A DNA stretch of 64,000 nt from Oscillospiraceae bacterium (GTDB lineage: Bacteria; Bacillota; Clostridia; Oscillospirales; Ruminococcaceae), in the NCBI GenBank assembly GCA_030539275.1, contig JAUNSK010000021.1, positions 1 through 64,000 on the forward strand. The letters run 5' to 3'. Position numbers and translations under genes: made by a program. Below are positions 31,853-44,402 of this stretch, piece by piece (the first letter of the stretch is position 1; each line of letters opens with the position of its first letter). The notes under the pieces were generated by a model. The model was given only the letters and a program-made list of their open reading frames with translations. It made no database searches and was not told the DNA's origin.

Positions 31853-34780
31853 TTATTTAGAGGCTGCCATCAGACTTCTGAGTCTTATTTTTGCAGCACC
31901 AAGATTGCTTATTTCATCTATTTTTAACTGTGTGTACAGCTTTCCGTTTCTCTCAAGAATTGATCTTACCTCATCAGTAGTGATCGCATCTATACCGCAT
32001 CCGAATGATACAAGCTGTACAAGCTGCATATCAGGCTGAGTAACAACATACTGCGCAGCTTTATACAGTCTTGAATGATATGTCCACTGATTAAGAACAT
32101 CAAGATGAGGCATTTCTCCAAGTGAACAGATACTGTCCTCAGTAATAACTGACATTCCGAGACTTGTAATCAGTTTGTTTATTCCATGATTTATTTCCTT
32201 GTCAATATGATAAGGTCTTCCTGCAAGAACTATGATCTTTCTGTTTTCTTTTCTGGCAGTGTTTATAATATCCTGCGCTCTCTGGGCTATTTTTGAATGA
32301 TATTCATTAAGCGATTCAAACGCCTTGTCGAGCGCTGTTGAAATATCTTTTCTGGATATGCTGTATTCAGAAAGAGTATTATACAACACATTCACCACGT
32401 GTTTATGTCTGTTAAGATCCATATAAGGAGCCTTGAAATTATTATCATTAAGTTCAGGAATATTAGCTTTTAAGAGCTCCGGATAATATGCAACAACAGG
32501 ACAGTTGTAGTGATTCTGGCTTTCACCTTCATCAAGATTATAACTCATACAGGGATAAAAAATAAAGTCAACATTTTGATCAAGCAGATCAAGTATATGT
32601 CCATGTGCAAGCTTGGCAGGGTAGCAGACAGTATCAGAAGGTATGGTCTGTTGTCCCTTATAATACATCTGTCTTGAACTTTCATTTGATATTACAGTTT
32701 CAAATCCTAACTCTGTAAACAGCCTGCTCCAGAACGGAAGCTGTTCATAGTAGCTCAGTGTGAGAGGAAGTCCTATTCTTGCAGCAGGTTTGTTTTCCTG
32801 TTTAAGATTTGTGCTCAGAAGCAGATCATATTTGTACTCAAACAGACAATTTTCCTTTGTGTTTTCTTTTTTTCCGGCACCCTTATCACACTTGTTTCCT
32901 GATATATATTTTTCATTATTATTGAATGTAATAAGATTAAGATTACATTTTGCTGTACATCCTCCGCACTGAAAGGCTTTTGATGAGTATGAAAACTTAT
33001 CAACGGATTCCTTATCAAGGATTGCAGAAGATCCTGTTGAGTGTTCCTTTGCATACAGTGCTGCACCGAATGCACCCATAAGCCCTGCAATAGCGGGTCT
33101 GATAACATTTCGTCCAAGTTCTTTCTCAAATGATCTTAAAACAGCATCATTGAGGAATGTTCCACCCTGAACAACAATATTTTCGCCAAGTTCCGATACG
33201 GATTTTGCACGTATAACTTTATAAACGGCATTTTTAATTATAGATCCCGATAATCCTGCTGAAATATCCTCAACTGTTGCGCCGTCCTTCTGAGCCTGTT
33301 TTACACTGCTGTTCATAAATACAGTACATCTTGATCCCAGGTCAACAGGATGTTCAGCAAAAAGACCGAGATTTGAAAATCTCTCAATATCATATCCCAT
33401 TGCCTGAGCAAATGTCTGAATAAATGATCCGCAGCCTGATGAACATGCTTCATTGAGCATTATACTGTCGATCGCACCATTTTTTATTTTAAAGCATTTT
33501 ATATCCTGTCCGCCTATATCAATAATAAAATCAACATCAGGACAGAAATATGCCGCTGCTGTATAATGAGCTACTGTCTCAACGATCCCAAAGTCAGCAT
33601 GAAGTCCGGCTTTTATAAGATCTTCTCCATACCCGGTTACTGCACATCCGCGTATTTTGAGCTTATCACCGGCAAGCGAATATATTTCAGCAAGTTTCTT
33701 TGAAATACGGTCCAGAGGCTGACCTTTATTTGATGCATAATATTTGTACAACAGTCTGCAGTCCGGAGTGATCAGAACAAGCTTTGTTGTAGTTGATCCG
33801 GCATCAATACCAAGGTATGCATCTCCCTCATAATTTTCGATCTGAGCATATTTCAGATCACAGCTTTTGTGTCTCTCTATAAAATTTTCATACTCAAGTT
33901 TTGAATTAAAGAGTCTGTCCCCGGTTGCAATATGGTCATCACTCTTTGCCTGCGCAACACGGTTTGCAAGTTCTTCTATTGTAAAATATGTATCTTCGCT
34001 GTTGAGTGCAAACAGTGCTGATCCGTATGCTACAAATACCGGAGCTTCATCAGGAAAAAAAGCTGTTTTCTCGTCGAGCTTAAGTGTTCTTGTAAATGCT
34101 TTTCTCAGGCCTTTAAGAAAAAACAGCGGACCTCCGAGAAACAGTACATTTCCTTCAATTTTTCTTCCCTGTGCAAGTCCTGATACTGTCTGATCCACCA
34201 CAGCCTGAAATATGCTTGCAGCTACATCCTCACGTCTGGCTCCCTGATTTAGCAGCGGCTGTATATCTGACTTTGCAAATACTCCGCATCTTGATGCTAT
34301 AGGATATACTTTTTCAGCCTTTTCACTTAGTTCATCAAGTTCGTCTGCAGTTATTCCGAGAAGCGTTGCCATCTGATCTATAAAAGCACCAGTACCACCT
34401 GCACATGAACCGTTCATTCTCTGCTCTACACCGCCGGTAAAGAATATTATTTTTGCGTCCTCACCGCCAAGCTCAATAACTACATCAGTATCTTTATATT
34501 TCTCTTTAACAGCTATAAATGCTGAATGAACTTCCTGTACAAACGGTAGCTGAGCTGCATTTGCAAGACCAAGTCCGGCTGAACCTGTTACAGCAATTTT
34601 AAACTGAGCACCGGCATACTGATCTTTGATTAACTGAAGCTGATCTGAAACTGTCTCCTTAACTTTTGAAAAATGTCTCTGATATTTTGAATATAAAATA
34701 TTTTTTTCATCATCTGTTATTACTGTCTTAACTGTTGTTGATCCCACGTCAATGCCGAGATAAAATTTTTTTGTCTCCAT
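31853..34780 (-). CDS. Acyl-CoA dehydratase activase-like ATPase, double BadF/HgdC domain
   Basis: 975 aa. Two ASKHA ATPase domains in tandem: first YLGIDVGSTTVKTVITD at residues 7–23 with NGSCAGGTGAF and SRCGVFAKSD, second YLGIDAGSTTTKLVLIT near 317 with NEACSSGCGSF and SRCTVFMNSS. The paired cysteines correspond to the [4Fe-4S] ligands of HgdC. The C-terminal 370 residues form a DUF2229-type domain with further cysteines (FQCGGCTAKCNL, DTVCYPAKLAHG). The enzyme likely couples ATP hydrolysis to low-potential electron transfer to the downstream partner. Substrate unknown. Confidence 0.85.
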   Translation of the reverse strand: METKKFYLGIDVGSTTVKTVITDDEKNILYSKYQRHFSKVKETVSDQLQLIKDQYAGAQFKIAVTGSAGLGLANAAQLPFVQEVHSAFIAVKEKYKDTDVVIELGGEDAKIIFFTGGVEQRMNGSCAGGTGAFIDQMATLLGITADELDELSEKAEKVYPIASRCGVFAKSDIQPLLNQGARREDVAASIFQAVVDQTVSGLAQGRKIEGNVLFLGGPLFFLKGLRKAFTRTLKLDEKTAFFPDEAPVFVAYGSALFALNSEDTYFTIEELANRVAQAKSDDHIATGDRLFNSKLEYENFIERHKSCDLKYAQIENYEGDAYLGIDAGSTTTKLVLITPDCRLLYKYYASNKGQPLDRISKKLAEIYSLAGDKLKIRGCAVTGYGEDLIKAGLHADFGIVETVAHYTAAAYFCPDVDFIIDIGGQDIKCFKIKNGAIDSIMLNEACSSGCGSFIQTFAQAMGYDIERFSNLGLFAEHPVDLGSRCTVFMNSSVKQAQKDGATVEDISAGLSGSIIKNAVYKVIRAKSVSELGENIVVQGGTFLNDAVLRSFEKELGRNVIRPAIAGLMGAFGAALYAKEHSTGSSAILDKESVDKFSYSSKAFQCGGCTAKCNLNLITFNNNEKYISGNKCDKGAGKKENTKENCLFEYKYDLLLSTNLKQENKPAARIGLPLTLSYYEQLPFWSRLFTELGFETVISNESSRQMYYKGQQTIPSDTVCYPAKLAHGHILDLLDQNVDFIFYPCMSYNLDEGESQNHYNCPVVAYYPELLKANIPELNDNNFKAPYMDLNRHKHVVNVLYNTLSEYSISRKDISTALDKAFESLNEYHSKIAQRAQDIINTARKENRKIIVLAGRPYHIDKEINHGINKLITSLGMSVITEDSICSLGEMPHLDVLNQWTYHSRLYKAAQYVVTQPDMQLVQLVSFGCGIDAITTDEVRSILERNGKLYTQLKIDEISNLGAAKIRLRSLMAASK

Positions 34781-35013
34781 TTTTATATTCCCCTCTTAGT
34801 AATCAGTTATATATATTATATCATTAAATATTAAAAATGAAAAGTTTTTTTTATATGATAAAAAATAAGAAGAATAAAGAATTTTTAAGACAAATAATAT
34901 ATTTGTTTTGTGTAACCAATGGGAATGATATATAATTTATTGATTATTAAGTAATTTTATGATACAATATAATGGTTATTCTGTTATTATTATTTAGATA
35001 AGGGGATGAAACT

Positions 35014-36051
35014 TTGGAATGTCTGATCAGTAAAATAAGAAAGAACAGCATTAAAATTTGCCTGCCTGTCATTGTTATCAGCGTAATATTTATTATTATT
35101 GGCTCAATCTATTATTTTTCTCTTCACAATAAAAATATTCCCGAAATAAATGAAATAAGTTACGACAAATATGCTGATCTGGCAGTAGATGATAATGATC
35201 AGGCCCTTCGAAAGGATCTCGTAACTTTTAAAGTACAGTATATTATTTCAAATTATATGAGCGACAACAGTGGTCAATACTATATAGTGCAGATGCCTGA
35301 TGGAGTACTTGTATCAATGTATGTACCTGCTCTCTATGTTCATCAGTTCAATACCATTTGTGATAATTCAATGTCATATGAATTCGGGGTTTATAATAAG
35401 ATTGAGTGGAACCCTGTTTATGCATATGGTTATCTTAAAAAAATCTCAATTTCAGAAAAATGCAGTATAATCAACACAATGCTTGATATCAATCATATGA
35501 CTGTCAGCTCATATGACATTGCTGAAGATATATGTGATTATAGTTTTATATACACCTACAAATACAAGTATGAATTTTTTCCATACATTTGTTTTATTGT
35601 TTCACTTGTAGGGTTTGTTATCTCTATAATTATTTATATTATTTTTCCGGCAGTATATATAAGCAGCTACAGTCTGAGTAAAGGAGAAATAGCAGAGATA
35701 AGCAAAGATTATACTAACGGTGAACAATTTGATAATATCGTCTTCGGAAGAAAATATCTTATATTCCGCAGTACAAAACAGCTTGAATATAAAAACAACA
35801 TTGATCTTGTATGGGCGTATAAGAAGACCATTAAAAAAAGATATGTTACTATATTGCATTTTACTGACGGAAGCACATCAAGAATCAAATGCATAAATGA
35901 AAAAGAAGCTGACGATATGATAAGATTTCTTAAAGACACACGGCCGGATACCCAGATTCCTTACTCTGAAGAGCTCTTTGAACTATTTAACTCCAGCATT
36001 GCAGATTTTATTGTACATATAAATCGTATGGATAAAGGAAAACAGCTATGA
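35014..36051 (+). CDS. Two-TM membrane protein of unknown function
   Basis: 345 aa, TTG start behind AAGGGGAT. Hydrophobic segments near 14–36 and 190–218 enclose an extracytoplasmic domain of about 150 residues (with YYIVQMPDGVLVSMYVPALYV). A cytoplasmic tail of about 120 residues (DLVWAYKKTIKKRYVTILHFTDGS) recalls PH-like domains. I do not recognise a named family. It overlaps the phosphoesterase gene by 4 bp (ATGA), so they form an operon. Confidence 0.7.
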   Translation: MECLISKIRKNSIKICLPVIVISVIFIIIGSIYYFSLHNKNIPEINEISYDKYADLAVDDNDQALRKDLVTFKVQYIISNYMSDNSGQYYIVQMPDGVLVSMYVPALYVHQFNTICDNSMSYEFGVYNKIEWNPVYAYGYLKKISISEKCSIINTMLDINHMTVSSYDIAEDICDYSFIYTYKYKYEFFPYICFIVSLVGFVISIIIYIIFPAVYISSYSLSKGEIAEISKDYTNGEQFDNIVFGRKYLIFRSTKQLEYKNNIDLVWAYKKTIKKRYVTILHFTDGSTSRIKCINEKEADDMIRFLKDTRPDTQIPYSEELFELFNSSIADFIVHINRMDKGKQL

Positions 36052-36881
36052 AATATTTTATTTTTATTTTAATAATCTGTTTTACTGTATTTGTTGTTTA
36101 TGATAACTGCCGGTTTGTTATTTCAAGATATAAAATTAAAACAGGTGTAAATATAAAAAATAAAATAACAGCCGTTCATATTTCAGATATTCATAATAAA
36201 AAATTCGGTAAAAATAATTTTAAACTGGTAAACAGTGTGAAAAAACTTAATCCTGACTGTATATTTCTTACCGGTGATATCGTAAGCAGAAATATCAGTG
36301 ATCTTGACGGGTTTCAACAATTTATTTCTGGCTTGTTGAAACTGGCTCCTGTTTTTTACAGTCTGGGAAATCATGAAAAAGATGTTGAAGAACTGGATAA
36401 AACACTTTACTCATCAATGATAAAATTTCTTAAAGACTCTGGTGTCCGGTTACTGGACAATTCTTATATTGATTTAAATAAAAAAATACGCATTTATGGC
36501 CTTACAGTTGATCAGTCATGCTATAAAGTTCGTGGAAGGTATAAAAATCTCAGCGTTACCTCAGAAAATGATATTAATAACAGGCTGGGAACCTCAAGCG
36601 ATAAGTACAATATTCTTCTGGCACATAATCCTTTTTTTTATAATTCTTATGCACAGTGGGGTGCAGATCTTATTCTGAGCGGTCATGTGCATGGCGGAAT
36701 TGTAAGACTGCCCGGACTAAAAGGTATTCTTTCTCCTGAAAGAAATTTTTTCCCGGAATATTCCGGAGGTTTATATACTGATACTTTTGATAACCGCTCT
36801 GTCACTATGGAGGTATCAAGGGGAATAGGTAAATTCAGACTTTTTAATCCTTCTGAAATTATTTTTTTAGAAATTTATTAA
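36048..36881 (+). CDS. Membrane-anchored metallophosphoesterase (YkuE-like)
   Basis: 277 aa. One N-terminal membrane segment (2–20), then the calcineurin-type core: AVHISDIHNK, DCIFLTGDIVS, YSLGNHEK, ILLAHNPFF and LILSGHVHGGIVRLP, i.e. all five metal-binding motifs. The family cleaves phosphoesters such as UDP-diacylglucosamine relatives or cyclic nucleotides; the substrate here is unknown. Translationally coupled to the preceding membrane protein. Confidence 0.9.
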   Translation: MKYFIFILIICFTVFVVYDNCRFVISRYKIKTGVNIKNKITAVHISDIHNKKFGKNNFKLVNSVKKLNPDCIFLTGDIVSRNISDLDGFQQFISGLLKLAPVFYSLGNHEKDVEELDKTLYSSMIKFLKDSGVRLLDNSYIDLNKKIRIYGLTVDQSCYKVRGRYKNLSVTSENDINNRLGTSSDKYNILLAHNPFFYNSYAQWGADLILSGHVHGGIVRLPGLKGILSPERNFFPEYSGGLYTDTFDNRSVTMEVSRGIGKFRLFNPSEIIFLEIY

Positions 36882-36911
36882 TAATTATAATAAATATACA
36901 GATAATTTATA

Positions 36912-36930
36912 TAACAGCTTTAAGCTGTTA
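36912..36930. promoter_or_regulatory. Perfect palindrome upstream of spoVAC
   Basis: TAACAGCTT-T-AAGCTGTTA, 9-bp arms around one base, 18 bp ahead of the spoVAC start and just before its AGGAGG RBS. No T run follows, so an operator or RBS-masking hairpin is more likely than a terminator. Confidence 0.5.
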
Positions 36931-36947
36931 TAACAGGAGGAATTATT

Positions 36948-37388
36948 ATGTATATTACTCATAAACAATACGATAAAATGACAAAAAAGGCTTCTCCGGG
37001 ATCAAAAACTTACATTAATACTCCTTTGGCATTTCTGATTGGCGGACTGATCTGTGCTCTGGGACAGTGCATCGTGAATTTATTTAAATACTTTGACTTT
37101 GATAAAGAGTCTGCGAGTTCGTGGGCATCAATAATACTTGTCCTGATAAGTGCCCTGCTGACTGGACTGGGGCTTTATGAAAAAATCGCAAAACATGCAG
37201 GAGCAGGAACTCTTGTTCCTATTACAGGGTTTGCAAATGCTGTAGTTTCTCCGGCAATTGAGTCAAAATCAGAGGGATTTATTCTTGGAGTCGGTGCAAA
37301 GATTTTTTCTATTGCCGGACCTGTTATACTTTATGGCATATCAGCATCTTTTTTATATGGACTAGTATATTATTTTATGAATCTTTAG
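36948..37388 (+). CDS. spoVAC: Stage V sporulation protein AC
   Basis: 146 aa, normal length. Four hydrophobic segments and the conserved blocks TPLAFLIGGLICALGQ, TGLGLYEKIAKHAGAGTLVPITGFANAV and EGFILGVGAKIFSIAGPVI. SpoVAC is the mechanosensitive-type channel moving dipicolinate across the inner spore membrane. spoVAD and spoVAE normally follow directly; here a terminator comes next and gyrA converges, so it stands alone. RBS ACAGGAGG. Confidence 0.93.
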   Translation: MYITHKQYDKMTKKASPGSKTYINTPLAFLIGGLICALGQCIVNLFKYFDFDKESASSWASIILVLISALLTGLGLYEKIAKHAGAGTLVPITGFANAVVSPAIESKSEGFILGVGAKIFSIAGPVILYGISASFLYGLVYYFMNL

Positions 37389-37389
37389 A

Positions 37390-37423
37390 CAAAAAAAGCA
37401 GTGCTTCGCACTGCTCTTTTTTT
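37390..37423. terminator. Bidirectional terminator, spoVAC / gyrA
   Basis: AGCAGTGC-TTC-GCACTGCT with A run before and T run after. Confidence 0.92.
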
Positions 37424-37431
37424 ATGATCAT

Positions 37432-40032
37432 TTATTTATTGTCCTGGTTATCGTCCTGAGTATCATCCTGATCTTCTTCAATATCATCATCAGGTATTTC
37501 GTCAATTTCTATTACTTCATTTTTCTCTTCTTCAAGAGCTTCAGCTTCTTCTGCCTTAAGTTCTTCATCAGAAACCTGCTCAACCTCATTTATTTCTGCC
37601 GTATCATCATGATCAGTACGGGTAAAAGCAACTACCTTATTATCACCGGTAATCTTCATAAGTTTAACGCCTGTAGCATATCTGCCCATAACTCTTATAT
37701 CTGTTGCTCTTATTCTGATAATAATTCCGTCAGATGAAATCATAATAATATCATCAGTTTCATCTACGACCTTAATGCCGCATACATAACCCTTTTCATC
37801 CGATGTCTTATAGTTAAGCAGTCCATAACCGCCTCTGTTCTGTATTCTGTAAGCAGACAGGTCACTTCTTCTTCCAAGTCCCTTTTCAGATACAGTCAGT
37901 ACACTTGCACCTTCACGAACTCTTGCCATTGATACAACGTAATCATTTTCCCTGAGCCTGATTGCCTTGACGCCATGAGCTGAACGTGACATAGTTCTGA
38001 TACCTGTTTCACATACTCTTATTGCAAATCCATTGTGTGTAGCAATAAGGAGCTGCTGATCGCCCATAGTCATACGAACTGCAGCAATTTCATCATTTTC
38101 ATCGAGTTTTATTGCTATCAGGCCGTTTTTACGCACATTTTTATAGTCAGAGAGCCTTGTTCTTTTAATTTTACCGTTTTTAGTTGCAAAAATAAGATAT
38201 TTACCCTCATCAAAATCTGATGATTTTATCATAGCTGCAATCTTTTCGCCTTCCTGGAGAGGAAGAAGATTTACAGTATTTATACCTCTTGATGCCTTCG
38301 AGCCTTCAGGTATCTCGTAGCATTTAAGCTTATACATAATGCCCTTGTTTGTAATAAAGAGTATATTATCGTGAGTTGACGCTACAAACATTTCATTTAC
38401 AAAATCCTCTTCACGCTGTTTCATACCGCTTACACCGCGTCCTCCACGACGCTGTGTCTTGTATACATCTGCAGAAATACGTTTGATATACCCTATATCT
38501 GTATATGTGACAACGCAGTCCTCAACAGGAATCAGATCTTCAATATCTACTTCACCGCTGACAGCTTCTATTTGAGTTCTTCTGTCATCATTGTATTTTC
38601 TCTTTATTTCGGCAAGTTCTATCTTGATAATATTTTTAATTTTATTTTCATCAGCAAGGATTTCTTCCATTTCAGTGATCTTTGCATGAAGTGCAGCCAA
38701 TTCATCAATGATTTTCTGTCTTTCCATATTTGAAAGCTGATAAAGCTGCATTCTTGCAATAGCTTCTGCCTGAATATCTGTAAGACCAAATCTTGAACAG
38801 AGTCTTTCCTTTATCTCAGGCATATTCTTTGAAGAACGGCATATTTTTATTACTTCATCTATGTTGTCAGCAGCAATAACCAGACCTTCAAGGATATGAG
38901 CCCTTTCTTTAGCCTTCCTGAGATCAAACATAGTTCTTTTTGTAATAACTTCTATCTGGAAATCAAGATATCTTTCAAGCATTTCCTTGAGAGTAAGTAT
39001 TTTGGGTTCACCATCGACCAGTGCAAGCATTATAGCACCAACAGTGTCCTGCAGCTGTGTGTAGCTGAAAAGCTTATTGAGGATAATCTGAGGAATTGCA
39101 TCCTTCTTAAGCTCAATAACGATACGCATACCTGAACGGTCTGATTCATCCCTTAAGGTATGAATTCCTTCGACACGCTTTTCTTTTACAAGATTAGCTA
39201 TATTCTCAACAAGTCTTGCTTTATTGACCATGTAAGGAATCTCAGTAATTATAATACAGTTTCTTCCCTTGATCTCTTCAATATTTGTAACTGCACGAAG
39301 TGTAATTTTTCCTCTTCCTGTCGCATATGCTGCACGTATACCTGAGCGCCCCATAATGATACCGCCTGTAGGGAAGTCAGGTCCCTTGATACATTCCATG
39401 ATCTCATCAAGAGTACAGTCAGGATTATCTATAAGCATGTCTATTCCGTCTATTACCTCTCCAAGATTATGAGGAGGAATATTTGTTGCCATACCTACGG
39501 CAATACCGGTAGATCCGTTGACAAGCAGGTTAGGGAATCTTGATGGAAGTACTACAGGTTCCTTAAGTCTGTCATCATAGTTTGACATATATGGAATAGT
39601 TTCTTTATTGATATCTGTAAGCATATCAACAGCCATTTTAGCCATTTTAGCTTCAGTATAACGGTAAGCAGCCGGAGGGTCACCATCGACACTTCCGAAG
39701 TTGCCGTGACCGTCTATCAGAGGATATCTGAGAGAGAATTTTTGTGCCATTCTTACAAGCGCATCGTATACTGATGAGTCACCATGAGGATGATAACGGC
39801 CGAGAACCGCACCTACAGTATCAGCACATTTTCTGTATGCTTTATCAGGTGTAAGTCCGTTTTCATGAAGAGTATAAAGGATTCTTCTGTGAACCGGCTT
39901 AAGTCCGTCTCTTACATCAGGCAATGCTCTTGATACTATAACTGACATGGAGTAATCAAGAAATGATTTTTTCATTTCTTTTTCTATATCTCTTGGAATT
40001 ACTATTGAATTACTAAAATCCAAATTTATCAA
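37432..40032 (-). CDS. gyrA: DNA gyrase subunit A
   Basis: 866 aa. Catalytic tyrosine Y125 (AAYRYTEAK). The quinolone-determining region [15 protein letters not shown] has S86 and D90, the susceptible-type residues. Six C-terminal beta-pinwheel blades include the GyrA-box-type [14 protein letters not shown]. The last 50 residues are extremely acidic (Glu/Asp runs), a tail that can tune DNA wrapping. It is at the left end of the origin cluster, separated from gyrB by a YcxB-like gene. Confidence 0.98.
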   Translation of the reverse strand: MINLDFSNSIVIPRDIEKEMKKSFLDYSMSVIVSRALPDVRDGLKPVHRRILYTLHENGLTPDKAYRKCADTVGAVLGRYHPHGDSSVYDALVRMAQKFSLRYPLIDGHGNFGSVDGDPPAAYRYTEAKMAKMAVDMLTDINKETIPYMSNYDDRLKEPVVLPSRFPNLLVNGSTGIAVGMATNIPPHNLGEVIDGIDMLIDNPDCTLDEIMECIKGPDFPTGGIIMGRSGIRAAYATGRGKITLRAVTNIEEIKGRNCIIITEIPYMVNKARLVENIANLVKEKRVEGIHTLRDESDRSGMRIVIELKKDAIPQIILNKLFSYTQLQDTVGAIMLALVDGEPKILTLKEMLERYLDFQIEVITKRTMFDLRKAKERAHILEGLVIAADNIDEVIKICRSSKNMPEIKERLCSRFGLTDIQAEAIARMQLYQLSNMERQKIIDELAALHAKITEMEEILADENKIKNIIKIELAEIKRKYNDDRRTQIEAVSGEVDIEDLIPVEDCVVTYTDIGYIKRISADVYKTQRRGGRGVSGMKQREEDFVNEMFVASTHDNILFITNKGIMYKLKCYEIPEGSKASRGINTVNLLPLQEGEKIAAMIKSSDFDEGKYLIFATKNGKIKRTRLSDYKNVRKNGLIAIKLDENDEIAAVRMTMGDQQLLIATHNGFAIRVCETGIRTMSRSAHGVKAIRLRENDYVVSMARVREGASVLTVSEKGLGRRSDLSAYRIQNRGGYGLLNYKTSDEKGYVCGIKVVDETDDIIMISSDGIIIRIRATDIRVMGRYATGVKLMKITGDNKVVAFTRTDHDDTAEINEVEQVSDEELKAEEAEALEEEKNEVIEIDEIPDDDIEEDQDDTQDDNQDNK

Positions 40033-40077
40033 GACCTTTCATAGTGATATTTTCGCCAACATTCCGTTAATTGAATT

Positions 40078-40734
40078 TTATTTACTGTTCTTTAACGGAA
40101 TAAACTTACCTTTTGAAAAGGTATTTTTTATTGTTTCTATTTCATCATGAGTAAATATATTTTTAGGAACAACATAAAACGTTTTTTTGACTATATAAAC
40201 TAAAAAATAATCGTTTTTCTCTAAAGTTCTTATATCATCATGTATAAAATTAATCTGAGTTTTTGGAATTGAATCTGATATTTTTTCTTCCGGTTCCTTA
40301 AAAAAATCATCTTCATCTTCTTGTTCGTCATCATGATCGTTTGTCTCTTCTTGCGCAGCATCAGCTGTATTTTCAAATTCATCACAATCTGTAGTAGATA
40401 TATACAGGCAGTCATCAGAAAACTCGGCTATGTACCTGTCATTCTGAATTCCGCTTACAGATTTCATAAGCTTGTTTCTTATCATAACAGGATTCATCCA
40501 CATACCGAATATAAGACCTGCACATAAAATAATTATCAGCACACACACACTGTTTCCCGGATTTTTTATAAGTGAAGATGTATACGAGACTGCAATAAAT
40601 GCAAGCACAACAGTCATAATATAATTTTTAGGATACACAAATTTTTTCTGAAAATCCTTAAATGCTGATGCGAACATTTCTATCGGTATATGATACTCTT
40701 TTGAAATAATAATTTCATTTTTATTATCAGACAT
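40078..40734 (-). CDS. YcxB-like membrane protein between gyrB and gyrA
   Basis: 218 aa. Two adjacent hydrophobic segments near 38–57 and 62–80, then a soluble region broken by a strongly acidic insert (about 125–152, rich in Asp/Glu). The C-terminal segment FINFIHDDIRTLEKNDYFLVYI-like block with FYVVPKNIFT matches the YcxB C-terminal pattern. RBS GGGAGG. It is 17 bp behind gyrB, hence in the gyrase operon. Function unknown. Confidence 0.72.
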   Translation of the reverse strand: MSDNKNEIIISKEYHIPIEMFASAFKDFQKKFVYPKNYIMTVVLAFIAVSYTSSLIKNPGNSVCVLIIILCAGLIFGMWMNPVMIRNKLMKSVSGIQNDRYIAEFSDDCLYISTTDCDEFENTADAAQEETNDHDDEQEDEDDFFKEPEEKISDSIPKTQINFIHDDIRTLEKNDYFLVYIVKKTFYVVPKNIFTHDEIETIKNTFSKGKFIPLKNSK

Positions 40735-40751
40735 CAGAGCCTCCCGTTTTT

Positions 40752-43012
<2,261 letters not shown>

Positions 43013-43029
43013 GTTTTATACCTGTCTTT

Positions 43030-44154
43030 TTATTTTCCGGCTTTTAAAATGCCTTCGTTCATTTCAAAAATATTTTCACATTCATGAATTATAGATTTAT
43101 AATTACAGGTTGTAATAAATACCTGCATACCATCTATTATACTGCATACAAACTTCTGACGGTTCTCATCAAGTTCTCCCATTACGTCATCGAGCAGGAT
43201 GACCGGAGATTCATCCTTTTGTGCCATATATATCTGGGCCTGCGCAAGCTTCATAACAAGAGCTGTACTTTTCTGCTGTCCCTGAGACCCATAATCTCTT
43301 ACAGAAAAACCATTGATTCTGAGTGAAATATCATCCCTGTTAACTCCTGTATGTGTGTAACCAAGTCTCAGATCATCACTGATACTGTTTTTAAGCCGGT
43401 TATAATAAATATCTGTCATCATCTTATCCGGCTTATCAGGATACTCAAATTTGCTGTTATATATATTAGACTGATATTTTATACTTAGTTCCTCGGTTTT
43501 ATCTGCTACCTTACTATATAATTCTTGACAATATTTGTCTAAATTAATCACGTATTTATTTCTCATAAAAGAAATATAAGCTCCCGCAACAGCAAGCTGC
43601 TGGTCCCATAAATCAAGACTCGCTGTGCTGTCAGTTCCTGAGTTTATATTTTTTATTACTGCATTTCGCTGCATTAGCAGTGTTTCATATTTTCTTATAT
43701 AATTCATTGATCTTGGAATCAGCTGAGAATAACAGAGATCTATATAACTTCGTCTTTTTTCCGGATTTCCCTTTATAAGATCGATATCCTCCGGAAGAAA
43801 TGAAATACACTTAAATGCTTCAAATAGTCTGCCTGAGTTTTTCTGCGGAACACCATTAAGAGTTATTAGCTTATTTTTACCGCTTCCTCTGACCATTTTA
43901 TACTCGATTTGCTGTGTCCTCACAGCATTTTCAAATACAATCTCTATTTCAAACTTATCGCAGTTAAAACCTATATAATCTTTTTCACGTGTACCTCTGA
44001 AACTTCTGCATCCGGTTGAGATCCAGACAGCTTCAAGAAGATTAGTTTTTCCCTGAGCATTGCGTCCGTAGATAATGTTAAAGGATTTACCGGGTGAAAA
44101 ATCTATTTCAGTCAGATTTTTAAATCCGTTTACGACTATTTTTTTTATATACAT
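43030..44154 (-). CDS. recF: DNA replication and repair protein RecF
   Basis: 374 aa. SMC-like ATPase that loads RecA at gaps: Walker A IIYGRNAQGKTNLLEAVW, GCRSFRGTREKD, signature DYGSQGQQKSTALVMKLA, Walker B PVILLDDVMGELDENR. It follows the S4-domain gene after 28 bp. Confidence 0.97.
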   Translation of the reverse strand: MYIKKIVVNGFKNLTEIDFSPGKSFNIIYGRNAQGKTNLLEAVWISTGCRSFRGTREKDYIGFNCDKFEIEIVFENAVRTQQIEYKMVRGSGKNKLITLNGVPQKNSGRLFEAFKCISFLPEDIDLIKGNPEKRRSYIDLCYSQLIPRSMNYIRKYETLLMQRNAVIKNINSGTDSTASLDLWDQQLAVAGAYISFMRNKYVINLDKYCQELYSKVADKTEELSIKYQSNIYNSKFEYPDKPDKMMTDIYYNRLKNSISDDLRLGYTHTGVNRDDISLRINGFSVRDYGSQGQQKSTALVMKLAQAQIYMAQKDESPVILLDDVMGELDENRQKFVCSIIDGMQVFITTCNYKSIIHECENIFEMNEGILKAGK

Positions 44155-44182
44155 AAACAGCAGTCTTTCAGTTATTTACTGA

Positions 44183-44392
44183 TTATTCTACATAAACAGT
44201 ATAATTATTATACTTGACCACATCGCCTGGTCTGACTTTTTTTCCTCTCATTGTACAAACTTCACCATTATAGCTTACTTCACCATTTTGTACAATTTCC
44301 TTAGCCTGACCACCGGTCTGCGCAACACCTGAAAATTTAAGCAGGGAATCCAGCTTAATAAACTCAGTTTTAATTTTAACTCTTTTATCCAT
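44183..44392 (-). CDS. yaaA: S4-domain RNA-binding protein YaaA
   Basis: 69 aa. It shows the S4 fold: [35 protein letters not shown] and [14 protein letters not shown]. Found between dnaN and recF in most Firmicutes. Possibly ribosome-associated. Confidence 0.93.
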   Translation of the reverse strand: MDKRVKIKTEFIKLDSLLKFSGVAQTGGQAKEIVQNGEVSYNGEVCTMRGKKVRPGDVVKYNNYTVYVE

Positions 44393-44402
44393 ATTTCACC
44401 TT

